DNA from: Pseudorasbora parva
Taxonomy: Eukaryota > Chordata > Actinopteri > Cypriniformes > Gobionidae
Reading direction: 5' to 3'
Assembly: GCF_024679245.1 (NCBI RefSeq)
Contig: NC_090178.1
Coordinates: 4,510,702-4,574,701, forward strand
DNA: 64,000 nucleotides
Positions 49,998 through 62,505 of this stretch are shown here, one piece after another (the stretch's first letter is position 1; every line of letters starts with the position of its first letter). A program made the position numbers and the translations under genes. The notes under the pieces were generated by a model that was given only the letters and a program-made list of their open reading frames with translations, was not told the DNA's origin and searched no databases.

Positions 49998-52963
49998 ACT
50001 CATCTGAGTGTGTGGAGATGATGAGTGTGAGGAACACAGCTCTGCTGATCATATTAGACTCATCTGAGTGTGTGGAGATGATGTGATGAGTGTGAGGAAC
50101 ACAGCTCTGTTGATCATATTAGACTCATCTGAGTGTGTGGAGATGATGAGTGTGAGGAACGCAGCTCTGTTGATCATATTAGACTCATCTGAGTGTGAGG
50201 AGATGATGTGATGAGTGTGAGGAACACAGCTCTGTTGATCATATTAGACTCATCTGAGTGTGTAGAGATGATGAGTGTGAGGAACACAGCTCTGCTGATC
50301 ATATTAGACTCATCTGAGTGTGTGGAGATGATGTGATGAGTGTGAGGAACGCAGCTCTGCTGATCATATTAGACTCATCTGAGTGTGTGGAGATGATGTG
50401 ATGAGTGTGAGGATCACATCTCTGCTGATCATATTAGACTCATCTGAGTGTGTGGAGATGATGTGATGAGTGTGAGGAACACAGCTCTGTTGATCATATT
50501 AGACTCATCTGAGTGTGTGGAGATGATGTGATGAGTGTGAGGAACACAGCTCTGCTGATCATATTAGACTCATCTGAGTGTGTGGAGATGATGTGATGAG
50601 TGTGAGGAACGCAGCTCTGTTGATCATATTAGACTCATCTGAGTGTGTGGAGATGATGTGATGAGTGTGAGGAACACAGCTCTGTTGATCATATTAGACT
50701 CATCTGAGTGTGTAGAGATGATGTGATGAGTGTGAGGAACACAGCTCTGATGATCATATTAGACTCATCTGAGTGTGTGGAGATGATGAGTGTGAGGAAC
50801 ACAGCTCTGATGATCATATTAGACTCATCTGAGTGTGTAGAGATGATGTGATGAGTGTGAGGAACACAGCTCTGCTGATCATATTAGACTCATCTGAGTG
50901 TGTGGAGATGATGTGATGAGTGTGAGGAACACAGCTCTGTTGATCATATTAGACTCATCTGAGTGTGTGGAGATGATGAGTGTGAGGAACGCAGCTCTGT
51001 TGATCATATTAGACTCATCTGAGTGTGAGGAGATGATGTGATGAGTGTGAGGAACACAGCTCTGTTGATCATATTAGACTCATCTGAGTGTGTAGAGATG
51101 ATGAGTGTGAGGAACACAGCTCTGCTGATCATATTAGACTCATCTGAGTGTGTAGAGATGATGTGATGAGTGTGAGGAACGCAGCTCTGCTGATCATATT
51201 AGACTCATCTGAGTGTGTGGAGATGATGTGATGAGTGTGAGGAACGCAGCTCTGCTGATCATATTAGACTCATCTGAGTGTGTGGAGATGATGTGATGAG
51301 TGTGAGGATCACATCTCTGCTGATCATATTAGACTCATCTGAGTGTGTGGAGATGATGTGATGAGTGTGAGGAACACAGCTCTGTTGATCATATTAGACT
51401 CATCTGAGTGTGTGGAGATGATGTGATGAGTGTGAGGAACACAGCTCTGCTGATCATATTAGACTCATCTGAGTGTGTGGAGATGATGTGATGAGTGTGA
51501 GGAACGCAGCTCTGTTGATCATATTAGACTCATCTGAGTGTGTGGAGATGATGTGATGAGTGTGAGGAACACAGCTCTGTTGATCATATTAGACTCATCT
51601 GAGTGTGTAGAGATGATGTGATGAGTGTGAGGAACACAGCTCTGATGATCATATTAGACTCATCTGAGTGTGTGGAGATGATGAGTGTGAGGAACACAGC
51701 TCTGATGATCATATTAGACTCATCTGAGTGTGTAGAGATGATGTGATGAGTGTGAGGAACACAGCTCTGCTGATCATATTAGACTCATCTGAGTGTGTGG
51801 AGATGATGTGATGAGTGTGAGGAACACAGCTCTGTTGATCATATTAGACTCATCTGAGTGTGTAGAGATGATGAGTGTGAGGAACGCAGCTCTGTTGATC
51901 ATATTAGACTCATCTGAGTGTGTAGAGATGATGTGATGAGTGTGAGGAACACAGCTCTGTTGATCATATTAGACTCACCTGAGTGTGTTGAGATGATGTG
52001 ATGAGTGTGAGGAACACAGCTCTGTTGATCATATTAGACTCATCTGAGTGTGTTGAGATGATGTGATGAGTGTGAGGAGCGCAGCTCTGTTGATCATATT
52101 AGACTCATCTGAGTGTGTTGAGATGATGTGATGAGTGTGAGGAACGCAGCTCTGTTGATCATATTAGACTCATCTGAGTGTGTTGAGATGATGTGATGAG
52201 TGTGAGGAACACAGCTCTGTTGATCATATTAGACTCATCTGAGTGTGTGGAGATGATGAGTGTGAGGAACACAGCTCTGATGATCATATTAGACTCATCT
52301 GAGTGTGTAGAGATGATGTGATGAGTGTGAGGAACACAGCTCTGTTGATCATATTAGACTCATCTGAGTGTGTGGAGATGATGTGATGAGTGTGAGGAAC
52401 ACAGCTCTGCTGATCATATTAGACTCATCTGAGTGTGTTGAGATGATGTGATGAGTGTGAGGAACACAGCTCTGTTGATCATATTAGACTCATCTGAGTG
52501 TGTGGAGATGATGTGATGAGTGTGAGGAACACAGCTCTGATGATCATATTAGACTCATCTGAGTGTGTGGAGATGATGAGTGTGAGGAACACAGCTCTGA
52601 TGATCATATTAGACTCATCTGAGTGTGTAGAGATGATGTGATGAGTGTGAGGAACACAGCTCTGCTGATCATATTAGACTCATCTGAGTGTGTGGAGATG
52701 ATGTGATGAGTGTGAGGAACACAGCTCTGTTGATCATATTAGACTCATCTGAGTGTGTGGAGATGATGTGATGAGTGTGAGGATCACATCTCTGCTGATC
52801 ATATTAGACTCATCTGAGTGTGTGGAGATGATGTGATGAGTGTGAGGAACACAGCTCTGATGATCATATTAGACTCATCTGAGTGTGTAGAGATGATGTG
52901 ATGAGTGTGAGGAACACAGCTCTGATGATCATATTAGACTCATCTGAGTGTGTAGAGATGATG
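49998..52963. repeat. 65-bp satellite array, right block
   Basis: Same unit as the left block, about 45 copies. The variant GTGTGAGGAGATG recurs at about 50195 and 51025 and the variant GGATCACATC at 50411, 51306 and near 52782, showing a segmental duplication of about 830-895 bp with one unit gained. The last unit runs straight into MITE sequence at 52953-52963 (GATGATGTTCTGACG). Confidence 0.97.
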
Positions 52964-53039
52964 TTCTGACGTTACTCTGTGTGTTCTCTCAGCGTCTGCT
53001 GTGACTTCTTTTTTTTACTATAATATAGTGCACTTTTAA

Positions 53040-54494
53040 TACCATAAAAAACATTTGACCATTTCTGCCACAATACTGTGGTTACAATTAGCGTTACTAC
53101 ATTAAATCCATGGTGATTGTTGGCGATTTGTGCCCTAAAAAGCTTTATTTTACTTGTTCATTCATGGCACAATGTATCTTCTGGTTTCCACGTCTGCTGT
53201 TTGTTCCGAATCCATTATTGGTCCGAGCTGATATACGAGTAGTGTGTTTTCATTCTACTTTCATTTTGTTTCTTGTAACGGCAGCTCTTATCCGTTGGGT
53301 GGTGACACCAGTGCAACCGCCAACTAAATTTTGTTGCACCAGCTGGAAAAAAAGGATGCAAAATGCAACCATTCTGTCTCAGTCTGGAGCCCAGACGATG
53401 AACCGTCCAATGCTATTTGTTCTTTTTTCCCCTGTGATTTGCTAATGGATAAAAAAAGCAGCTGGCAAATACTTTTTTAAATGCAATTTAAAAGTTGTAT
53501 TAAAAATAGTTTATTATTGTTAAATATAACTTCATTTTTAAACATTAAATAAACACTTTTATATTATGTATATTTACACGATCATTGCAGAAAATCTGTC
53601 CTGTATGAGCCACTTCTAACGCCATCATAAACCGTTCCATCTGCTTCTGATGACACAAGTGACACTTTTTCAGAAACTGCATCAAGGACCATCTTCGGTT
53701 CATGTGCTTTTTATGTCGCTCTCTGAGGCACTTTTACTTTGTACTGACTCTTTCACAGCTGTTTTCACACACTGTCTCTGGTCCGTAGGGATTGAGATTG
53801 AGTTGTGACAGATTTGAGAACATGAAACTGTGATGTTGTGGACCCTATAGCACATCCTGCAGCCTTTTGCAGTGTTATGAGCCAGTGCATTATGGCCATC
53901 TGTCTATCTAGAGCGTTTTTTCATTGCATTGTATTAGGGTTATACTGGTCAAGTTGTTTGTGCCCCCAATTTGATCTGATGCGTTGAACATTTCAATAGG
54001 GTTGTGCAGAGAGTTTCTCTGGGGCAGGGGCTCAAATGTAAAAAGGGGCAATTATCACTACTAAGCAATTCCAATATAATCCAATATTTTCAGTAGATAG
54101 TCAACCAAATTTTTTTACACACAGTTGAACCCACAGCCTTGGAAAGTGTACTTCATTTGACGGATGTGCAGTTTTGAGGAATCTCTCGCCACAAGTTACA
54201 ACCCATGTAAAACTGCCCAAAAAAAAAAAAAAAAAGTGCATGTGCGACCTGTGCATAACAATAAGCGTAAATGTTTTTGCCGTTGCGCATTCAGTACGAA
54301 ATATGCGTCGCGTGCTGAATGCTGACCCTCGCGTATGTGTAAAAAGTGATGTATACTTTAGCCTTAAGGCTGGATTTTTGACATCTCAGACAGTAGATAT
54401 AAATAAAAAATAAATAAATGAGTGATTTGTTACAAAAGTGTGCATAAAATATTAGAAACACAGAAGCTAGTACACAGACTTGTTTTCCTTTTAA
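53040..54494. other. No gene recognised
   Basis: An open frame at 53110-53445 (+) has hydrophobic stretches but no domain or codon pattern that I trust. A poly-A run lies near 54221-54236. The rest is AT-rich. Confidence 0.35.
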
Positions 54495-54669
54495 CACTCT
54501 CAGAAAAAAGGTATATTGCTCTCACTGGGGCGGTACCCTAAGGTACAAAAGTGAAAAGGTACATCTTTGTACCTTACTCACCCCTAATGATACATATTAG
54601 TTCCTTTTTGCTTTTGTACCTTATGGTACCGTCCCAGTGACAGCAATGTAAAAAAGTTTTTTAACAGTG
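54495..54669. mobile_element. Foldback MITE with GGTACC core
   Basis: Inverted arms of about 57 bp pair from CACTCTCAGAAAAAAGG (54495) to the partner ending AACAGTG (54669). They include CACTGGGGCGGTACC against the inverse of GGTACCGTCCCAGTG. 175 bp, non-coding, no clear target duplication. Confidence 0.75.
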
Positions 54670-56122
54670 AGCTCTTTCCCCGCCAATCAAAATTTTCCAG
54701 CTTTCCGTGTTTTCAGTGTTATATGGTAGGGGGCGCTATTACACTGTGGCGAGGTGGACAAGCGAGTCCCCCTAGCTCCTCCCACGTCTCTTGCTCATCC
54801 ACCTCATCTTCACAACTTCTGAAAGAGTACTGAGTCTCCTGATCAAAACACATGTGAAGAAGAAGCAGAAACAAGCAATATCATATGCTGCATTGCTGCC
54901 ATATGCATAATGTAAAATAATGACCTTATTACATTAAACATGTTATTGAATGAAATGTCGAGCTATAGGACTGTGAAGCTTTGGTGAACTCCATCTACTC
55001 CGTGTTTTGATCATCGTTCTGAATCCCATCCAAATATGATCAGTTAAAAAAATGCTTAATTGGCCCCAATACGGATCCTTGAGGTCAACTCGGGACATCC
55101 CTACATGGCATGTTTATCTGGTACATTTGGATTGGGAATAGTTATTCACCCTTGTGTTTGTGGCAACCGGATATTAAACTTAATGTGATTTTAACATAAT
55201 TAAAAAAAAAATCGTATTATTAATTGCCCTGTCTGTTTTGTTTTATTATCAGGTGCATTTCTCACTGCCCCCAAATATTATTTCTCCCCCAGTAAGCAAA
55301 CCTAGTGCATCGTCTAATTTCTGCTGGGATCAGCCTGGGAAAAGACCGATGTGGTTTGCAAAACAGAGTGAAAATAGAATGGAGCACTTCATAATCAAGC
55401 ATATTTGTGCACGCGGCATGGGAGTGTTGACCCAGCTAGAGATATAACACACCGAGCTGGGGAGCAGAACCTGCCAGGTATTAAAATCTGAGGTGCCAAT
55501 TGAGCTGTGAAGATAAGAATTGAAAAGGGAATTGGGAGTTGCCTCCTCTGTTTTATACCCATCCCCATAATGCACTGGGACTTTACCTTGTGCATGCATC
55601 ATGCGCTTGATGCAAAGTATTTGAAGAAATGGAAGCAAGTGAAAGGAGTAGATTTTAGAATTGAATTACCCTCAATGCTTTAAGTTTAATGCTTGATTCA
55701 TTGAACTGTGCTTTTATTTGTCAGGACGTCTGCAAGGTTGTTTCATACATCAAGAACAAAGCACATCCGCAGAAGAAACCTTGGCTTTTTAGAGAGTAGG
55801 AGGAAAAAGTGCCCTGCATCCGGACTACCCTGAAGTGCATAGCAACTAAATTTGCTTTAAGGCCAGAGAATTTCAGGGATGTTCACAATGCAATACTTGC
55901 ATGATGATAACATCATACTGCACAGTGCATACTATGCACTGCCTGCTGTTTATTTAAAAAAAAAATGCAGTGGAAGATGTAGTATGCTACATTGTTGCCA
56001 CAAGTTACATGTTTAATTTTAGTTGTCCTGCCATCTTGTAAATAAATACGGTTATTTTGCATTTAAATGTCTTCACTTTTGGCAGTCTGAACAAATAATA
56101 CGCCATACGCACAAGGTGTTAA
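54670..56122. other. No gene recognised
   Basis: 55230-55660 looks single-copy, with overlapping frames on both strands that have no domain. 55880-55990 resembles the GCATACTATGCACT-type degenerate repeats of 30.5-32.6 kb. Confidence 0.35.
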
Positions 56123-57470
56123 AGGGGACCTATTAAAGCCTTGATTTAGTTTTAGGACTCTACTAAGAATTAAATGTTTAAAAAACAACTTATTAACCTC
56201 ATATTCTCCCTTGTTGCAGCTCCTCTCTTCCCAGTCTGTCAGTAACGCTCTGGGTTGAGTTTCATGTACAACTCAACGATTACTCATCAGATTACAATGC
56301 ATTATTGAACAAATCGCGTAGCTAGTCACGGCTGTTTCCCAAAACCGTACTGCCACAAATGTGGCGTTCAACCATGTTGGTTAATAATGCAATAATAATA
56401 TCTTTGAATTAATCCATCTGAGGTGGAATTTCTTGCTATAAATTACATGGAATCTGAGGACTACTTCTTATTTTTCTCTGTTTTTTTGCTTTATTTCCAG
56501 ATAAAATCATAGGCTGAATCTGAAATTGCCCCCTAAACCCTCATTCACTGTTCCCTAGGTTAGTCCACTAATAAAATTCACTGAAGGAGTGAATGAAACG
56601 AGCGCATGAAAGTCAGACAGCCGTTGTGTGTACATCGGCCGTACACTTGTTATTGCGGTGCAATGTGGGATTGAATGAGTGCACTCAATAACGCCCACTA
56701 TGGTTTCTGACACCACAACAAATGGCTGTCCCCTCAAATAATGCCTTATTAGAGGGTATAGGGGACGATATCAGGTTCAGCCCCCGTCTCGAAGCAACCC
56801 CTCCTTCTGAAAAGCACACAGTGCTCTGATTGGTCGGCTGGAGCAGTGTGTTGTGATTAGTCAAGTGCTTTGAGCGTGTTTGGAAAATGTCCCACCCCAT
56901 ACCAAGGGGGTAATCTAGCGCTCAGAAAGCGTTCCACCCATAGGGGCGGCCATTGCTAACCAATCCATCACCTGCTGTTAGCATCCCATTGACTCCCATT
57001 CATCTTTGAGTCACTTTGACAGTGAATAACTTTACATCTGAGGCGTTTAAAGACTCCATTTGTCCATTGTTAATTTATAAAGAAACACGACAATGCATAA
57101 AAGGCTCCATTACCTTGTATCTTACACTATCGCCCCGTAGAAGCTGTTTTTGTAAAAACAGGCTAACGATTGCATCATAACCAGGTGAGTGCCTCTGATT
57201 GGCCTCATTTTCCGCCATTGAAGTCAATGGGAACGCTCTGTCCATTTCTTTTACTGTCTATGCCCCTTACCATAACCGCCATTTTTAAACACTACTAACT
57301 CAACCAGCCCGCCCCTTTTCTTTGTGTGAATTATTTAAATGAGGAATATTGGGACGTTCATTGAAGAAAACTCAAGACTACAATAGGTGTTTCAGGGATT
57401 TCAGAAACACTGACACTGATATAAAGAACTCCCGCTGGAGGGACTTTTGCAGAGCTTTTTCATGCTCAAA
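56123..57470 (-). mobile_element. TTAA-type element, family C, with insertions
   Basis: Left end AGGGGACCTATTAAAGCC follows TTAA at 56119-56122. Segments 56219-56265, 56800-56895 and 57263-57470 match 19171-19511 in inverse orientation. The intervening blocks (about 56270-56750 and 56904-57262) are extra and presumably nested. The right end is not defined. Confidence 0.55.
56904..57262. mobile_element. Probable nested insertion in family C element
   Basis: The family-C text is interrupted between CCCCATACC (56895-56903) and CCCCTTACC (57263-57271), a 9-bp direct repeat with one mismatch that could be a target duplication. The insert contains GAAGTCAATGGGAACGCTCT, a common fish repeat phrase. 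Ends are not inverse repeats by eye, so class is unknown. Confidence 0.4.
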
Positions 57471-57985
57471 CAGCAACATTTCACAATAAAGAACATGCAA
57501 CACCCCTTCAGTGATGTAAAAATCGGACTCATTCATCACACTGCAATCGGAAGGTCACATTGGGTGCGTTGCACTGTAGGATACAGCAGGGTACATTAGT
57601 GGACAGAATAAATTATCAAATTTTCAATTTATAAGCAGCCAGCCCAGAGATATTATCTTTGAATCATCTTGTTTAGTTTAATGTAATACAAAGTGTGTCT
57701 TCGGCCCCAAATCTCCATCAGCATTCGCCTTTTTGCTGGTATTTTTTTATGTTTACTCGATTGGCAAGTAGATTTAGGAAAGCAATTTAAAGCTTCAGCA
57801 TTTTTGTCTTCCATAGTTGCATTTAACTATATATTTATATATGAATCAAGCACTGTACATTTGAATGATTTTATTTAAGTGCCACTCTTAGGCTGTGTTT
57901 GAAGTAGCACACCAATATACCAATTTCATTACTCGATATAGTACAGATATTATGCCTAGCACGCAGAATTTCTGTATGCAATGAA
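57471..57985. other. No gene recognised
   Basis: Includes decayed copies of the GTTGCACTGTAGGATACAGC type repeat (57565-57590). The remainder is AT-rich. Confidence 0.35.
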
Positions 57986-58562
57986 CACCGATCAGGCATA
58001 ACATTATGACCGATGAAGTGAATAACACTGATGATATCTTCATCACGGCTCCTGTTAGTGGGTGGGATATATTAGGAAGCAAGTGAACATTTTGTCCTCA
58101 AAGTTGATGTGTTAGAAGCAGGAAAAATGGGCAATCGTAAGGATTTGAGCGAGTTTGACAAAGGCCAGATTGTGATGGCTAGACGACTGGGTCAGAGCAT
58201 CTCCAAAACTGCAGCTCTTGTGGGCTGTTCCCGGTCTGCAGTGGTCAGTATCTATCAAAAGTGCTCCAAGAGGAACAGTGGAGAACCGGCCACAGGGTCA
58301 TGGGCGGCCAAGGCTCATTGATGCACGTGGGGAGTAAAGGCTGGCCCGTGTGGTTCGATCAAACAGACGAGCTACTGGAGCTCAAACTGCTCCAGAAGTT
58401 AATGCTGGTTCTGACAGAAAGGTGTCACTATGGGAAGAAGGCAAGCCGGCACACCTTCAGTGGTCTAGTGGAGTCCATGCCTGCCTCAATGGGTCAGGGC
58501 TGTTTTGGCAGCAAAAGGGGGACCAACACAATATTAGGACATAATGTTATGCCTGATCAGTG
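57986..58562 (+). mobile_element. Tc1-like transposon, deletion derivative
   Basis: Ends CACCGATCAGGCATAACATT and its inverse finishing CCTGATCAGTG, followed by TA; the left flank is AA, probably a mutated TA. At 577 bp it keeps the start of a transposase ([20 protein letters not shown] from 58127, a helix-turn-helix region) and then loses the frame. The catalytic domain is deleted. Related to the fragment at 37715-38180. Confidence 0.88.
58127..58321 (+). pseudogene. Tc1-like transposase N-terminal remnant
   Basis: About 64 residues resembling the first helix-turn-helix of Tc1 transposases ([20 protein letters not shown], then [13 protein letters not shown]), then a frameshift near 58270. 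No Asp or Glu of the catalytic triad remains. It could at most have encoded a DNA-binding fragment. Confidence 0.78.
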
Positions 58563-59259
58563 TAAAACTCACAATGCAATGCACTTAAGTAATATTAACC
58601 TGCACTATTTTTAAGTGGATATTTAATGCAAAGCAAACAGATCATTTTGTGCACAGTATACATTCTGCAAAAATCATAGCTCATATAAGCCTACACATGC
58701 ACAGAAGCGCTTTTCTTTAAAAAAGAATGATTAATAATGAAAATAATGAAAGATGATTAAGCAATTACTCTGATTTAAATCAGTCCGTGCCCTTGTGTGC
58801 CGCAAGTCGAGAAAACTTAATTTAGCAATGTCATTGCTGGTCACTTCAGCGGATAATGCAAAGCAGCTTTATGCAATTTGTGTACGATAGCATGACGTGC
58901 ATGACAATGCAGCCCGCGCTTCTTTTCATTACTCGGAGCAATTTGGGGCGCCTCCGCTGTGGCTCCCTCTCAAATTAAAAAAGCCCAGCGCTTGGCCATC
59001 ACATGCCTCTCTGCTTAAAATCCACCGTCTCCTTTTGTCTTCCTCCCTTACTCTCTCCAATCACACTTGGCAAGCTGTCGGTTCACTGGCTTCGCGCGCA
59101 CGTTAAACACCACAGACCTTCCGGGTGCTTCTTAACTCTTGACTGCACTTGTGTCTCGTATATTAAACCTTGAAGGCAGGATGACCAAATATTGGCCGGC
59201 AGATATTAAGGACAGTGGCGGTTATGACGGGGATTATGAGCAGAGCCCGAAGACGCTGG
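58563..59259. other. No gene recognised
   Basis: 58890-59110 is GC-richer and not obviously repetitive. No domain in the short frames. Confidence 0.4.
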
Positions 59260-59297
59260 CATTTGGCAGCACTGACGTGGCCAGCGACGGAACCACG

Positions 59298-59335
<38 letters not shown>

Positions 59336-59634
59336 CCTCTGTTCCGATAGCACGCTAATCTCTATTTGCAGAGGAAATTGGAGCGTATTTTGCACACTGA
59401 ATAGATAAGAACAAGAATGGCGTTTGAAAACTAAAAAGGAATTTGACGTTGTTTTGCCACCTGCAAACAGCCCGAGCAAATTCACATTTCCTCTGATGTC
59501 CTGCTCGCGTTGTATGCCAGTATGATTTCCGTGTGTAGTTTTATTTGAGCAAATGAAAACGCATGTGTATGTGTTTGTACACAAGTGACAGCGTTCGTCC
59601 ACAAGTGTGTGTGTATGTGTGTGTTTTCCCATTG
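59260..59634 (+). repeat. Local direct duplication, copy A
   Basis: Matches 62506-62797 in the same orientation: CATTTGGCAGC, AGATAAGAACAAGAATGGCG, TTCACATTTCCTCTGATGTC and TATGATTTCCGTGTGTAGTT. About 85-90% identical by eye, with a (GA)n tract at 59300-59333 present only here. Non-coding. Confidence 0.85.
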
Positions 59635-60154
59635 TCTGCCAAATGCACATAAATGTGATATTATGATAGATACACTCTCATTTACCATAAATAACTTTGC
59701 AGTTGTGAGCTATAAAGACTCATTTTGAGTAGGGCCGCACGATTTGGTGAAAATATATAATTGCGATTATTCTGGGTAAAATTGCGATTGCGATTTAAAA
59801 TGCGATTATTGTAATTATTTTTTACAAATGAAAAGTGTGTGTATATAACATTTTGTGTTTAGATGTTAATGTGACTAATAATAATGATTATTTTAACTGC
59901 TAAAAATATTTTTAAAAATAAGAACTATTACCATTACAATAACATTTTCATAATTACAAATAAAAAAAGAGTATGTCAGAACAAATATAACAATATAATA
60001 CTAATACTAATTATTATTATTATTTTTGTAATATTATACAGAAAACTTATTTTACAAAAAAAACCCTGCTGGGTTACCTATTAATATGCAGACAGCCTAT
60101 GACTAAAAAACATTAGAAAAGGTCTGAGCCTAAAGAGTTATTGTAAAATAAATA

Positions 60155-60363
<209 letters not shown>

Positions 60364-61000
60364 GTTTATCCGTGTTATCAATTTCTTAAAGTCTGTCTTT
60401 AATATGATATACCTCTTGTGCATTCACTGTGGGGGAAAAAAACTCCTGTACATTGAAGAAAAACATGTTTATTAAGTTTTAAAATGTATTAAGTATTATT
60501 TTATTATTATTGATTACCCAAAAGTTTTTCATTCATACTGAAAGCCAGAGGGCGCCCTCGAGCGGAAAACGCCACATTCGCCTCAGAGAAGTAATTGACG
60601 TTAGTTTTCAGGAAATCCACCATGATGTGAAGCTAACGCTGTAAACAGAAGATAGAGACGCTTTGATTAAACATGACGACAATAAACACGACTGCAGCAA
60701 AATATGGTGTATTTGAGTTCTTCAAGCCGTTAAGGGTATTTTCATAATAATAATAAAGTATATTATAATGCAGTGCTGATTGACATATTGACTTCATCAC
60801 TGTATAGAGTACTATAAAATAACGCACCGTCTGCCTCACTCTGATGAGAAGCCACATCAGCTCACACACACTCGACTGACGATATGAAGTGAGGTAAACA
60901 TGTTATTAAACGTTGTCTTTTGTTGAACAGGTTTATGAACGCTTCACTAGTTTGTGAAGATGTTTGACTCGTGTTGCTTTTTCAAACGCACGTTATAAGG

Positions 61001-61530
61001 CAAGGGGTTTTCAAACTATGATGCCAAGGACCCCCAAATATGATGAACATGAACAGGGGACCCCCTTCTTAAAATCCATCTATTTTTATGTACAAAAAAA
61101 CATTTACACGGTTAGATAAATAGTAAGTGTGATATTATAAATACAATATATTATTTCCCAACTTAAATTAGCTATTAATGTTGGATGTATAAACCTGAAG
61201 AACATTTTTAATAAAAAAAATGTGTATACAACATTCACAATACATGTATGCAAGCAACGTATATGTTAAGAAAACTGCCTTACAACCCAGTGAGAAAGAT
61301 AAAGGGGACTATAGTGAGGAAAAACTTACTAAAGACACAAAGCAAACATAAACAATTCTAGAATTTATACGGCAAGAAATGAGAGAAACATGTAGAAAAA
61401 ACTATTAGAATATCCAGTAGACTTTATCCATTTTTGCTTAGTCTATTTATTCTCTGAAATTTTCTGGGGACCCCTTAGAACCTTCTGGAGGACCCCTGGG
61501 GGTCCCCGGACCCCAGTTTGAAAAGCCCTG
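61001..61530. mobile_element. Nested hAT-type MITE
   Basis: An exact 8-bp duplication TTATAAGG lies at 60993-61000 and 61531-61538. Ends CAAGGGGTTTTCAAACT and the inverse AGTTTGAAAAGCCCTG, both followed inward by runs of GGACCCCC type. 530 bp, non-coding, inserted into the larger hAT and therefore younger than it. Confidence 0.9.
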
Positions 61531-61714
61531 TTATAAGGGACTCAAACTCGCAGTCTTTCAGACGGAGCAGCGTTTATCTCAGAGCCCCTCTTCGCTAACA
61601 CACTGGGCATTTATTTATTTAATTTAAATCGCAGCCTTTGAGCTTTATAATCGCACACAAGCCAAATCGCGATTGCGGTTCGATTTCGACTAATCGTGCA
61701 GCCCTAATTTTGAG

Positions 61715-62505
61715 CTATTAACTGATTATGAGAAATAAAGTGCTAGTTGTGAGATATTAAGAAAGTCTCAATTGTGAGATATGAAGTAGCTGACACATAC
61801 AGTGGTACAGTAAAGCACCTGAAATTGATTAAAGCTGCTGTCTGTAACGTTTTTTGTTTCAAGATTAAAAAATATATATATAATAGCCTATATAATAAGA
61901 ATGTACAACATGAATCCATTTTCCAAACCGTGTTTTTGTCTTACCCTGAATCATTATGGTGCACTTATAATAAGTGTTTATATTGGGACTATTTCAGACC
62001 GGTCTGGTAGGAACCGCTGCGGAGGAGCACAGTCCCTGCGTGACTCGCCATAGACATACACACAGAGAAGTAGATCCGGCTGCAAATTTCTTCCGCAACA
62101 CGCATGCAGTTCTGTTTATTAACCACTAAAGCGCAAAAAGTTATGGACTGCAGCTTTAAGTTAGCTTAACATCACACAAGTATGGAAGCTGTTTCCACCA
62201 CGGAATAAAACTATTTAAAAGACAATTGCGAGTTCATATTTTGCAATTGTGACTATAGCTTGCAAAATGTTGACTTTTTATCACATAATTCAGACTTTTA
62301 GTCACAATTGCAACTTTATATCACACTATTCTGACTTTTTCTCGCATTTTGCGGCTTTATTTCATGCAATTTCTGACTTTATAGGCCTTTGCAATTGCAA
62401 CTTTATATATATATTTTTATATATATATTATATATATATTTTTAATATATATATAGACATAAAATAATACAAATATAATATAAAATATACATATATTTTT
62501 TAAAG
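61715..62505. other. AT-rich spacer
   Basis: Contains the small TTAA element at 61833-62155, repeated short phrases of the CACAATTGCAACTTTATATC type at 62280-62410, and (TA)-rich DNA to 62500. No gene. Confidence 0.5.
61833..62155. mobile_element. Small TTAA-type element, family D
   Basis: TTAA at 61829-61832 and 62156-62159. Ends AGCTGCTGTCTGTAACG and the inverse AGCTGCAGTCCATAACTT. The same family as 31108-32233. 323 bp, non-coding. Confidence 0.82.

Larger units (their letters stand above)
41484..53035. mobile_element. TTAA MITE, family A, copy 3, expanded by an internal satellite
   Basis: Left end AGGTGCACTATGCCACT after TTAA at 41480-41483. Right end ATAGTGCACTT before TTAA at 53036-53039. 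The left 460 bases follow copies 1 and 2. After a nested MITE the family sequence resumes (ACGCAGATATGACGCGATTG) and then switches to the 65-bp array. After the array it exits into GATGTTCTGACGTTACTCTG and GCTGTGACTT, family-A text that normally follows the satellite-like segment, and then jumps to the terminus. The array is therefore an internal amplification of the MITE. That the whole is one element is inference from the matching ends. Confidence 0.72.

Noticed and set aside
42650..52963. CRISPR-like regular direct repeats
   Set aside because: Units abut with no unique spacers, and the genome is vertebrate; this is a satellite array.
53110..53445. 111-codon frame with hydrophobic stretches
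   Set aside because: No recognisable family, no consistent topology, and it begins next to a transposon end; more likely chance.
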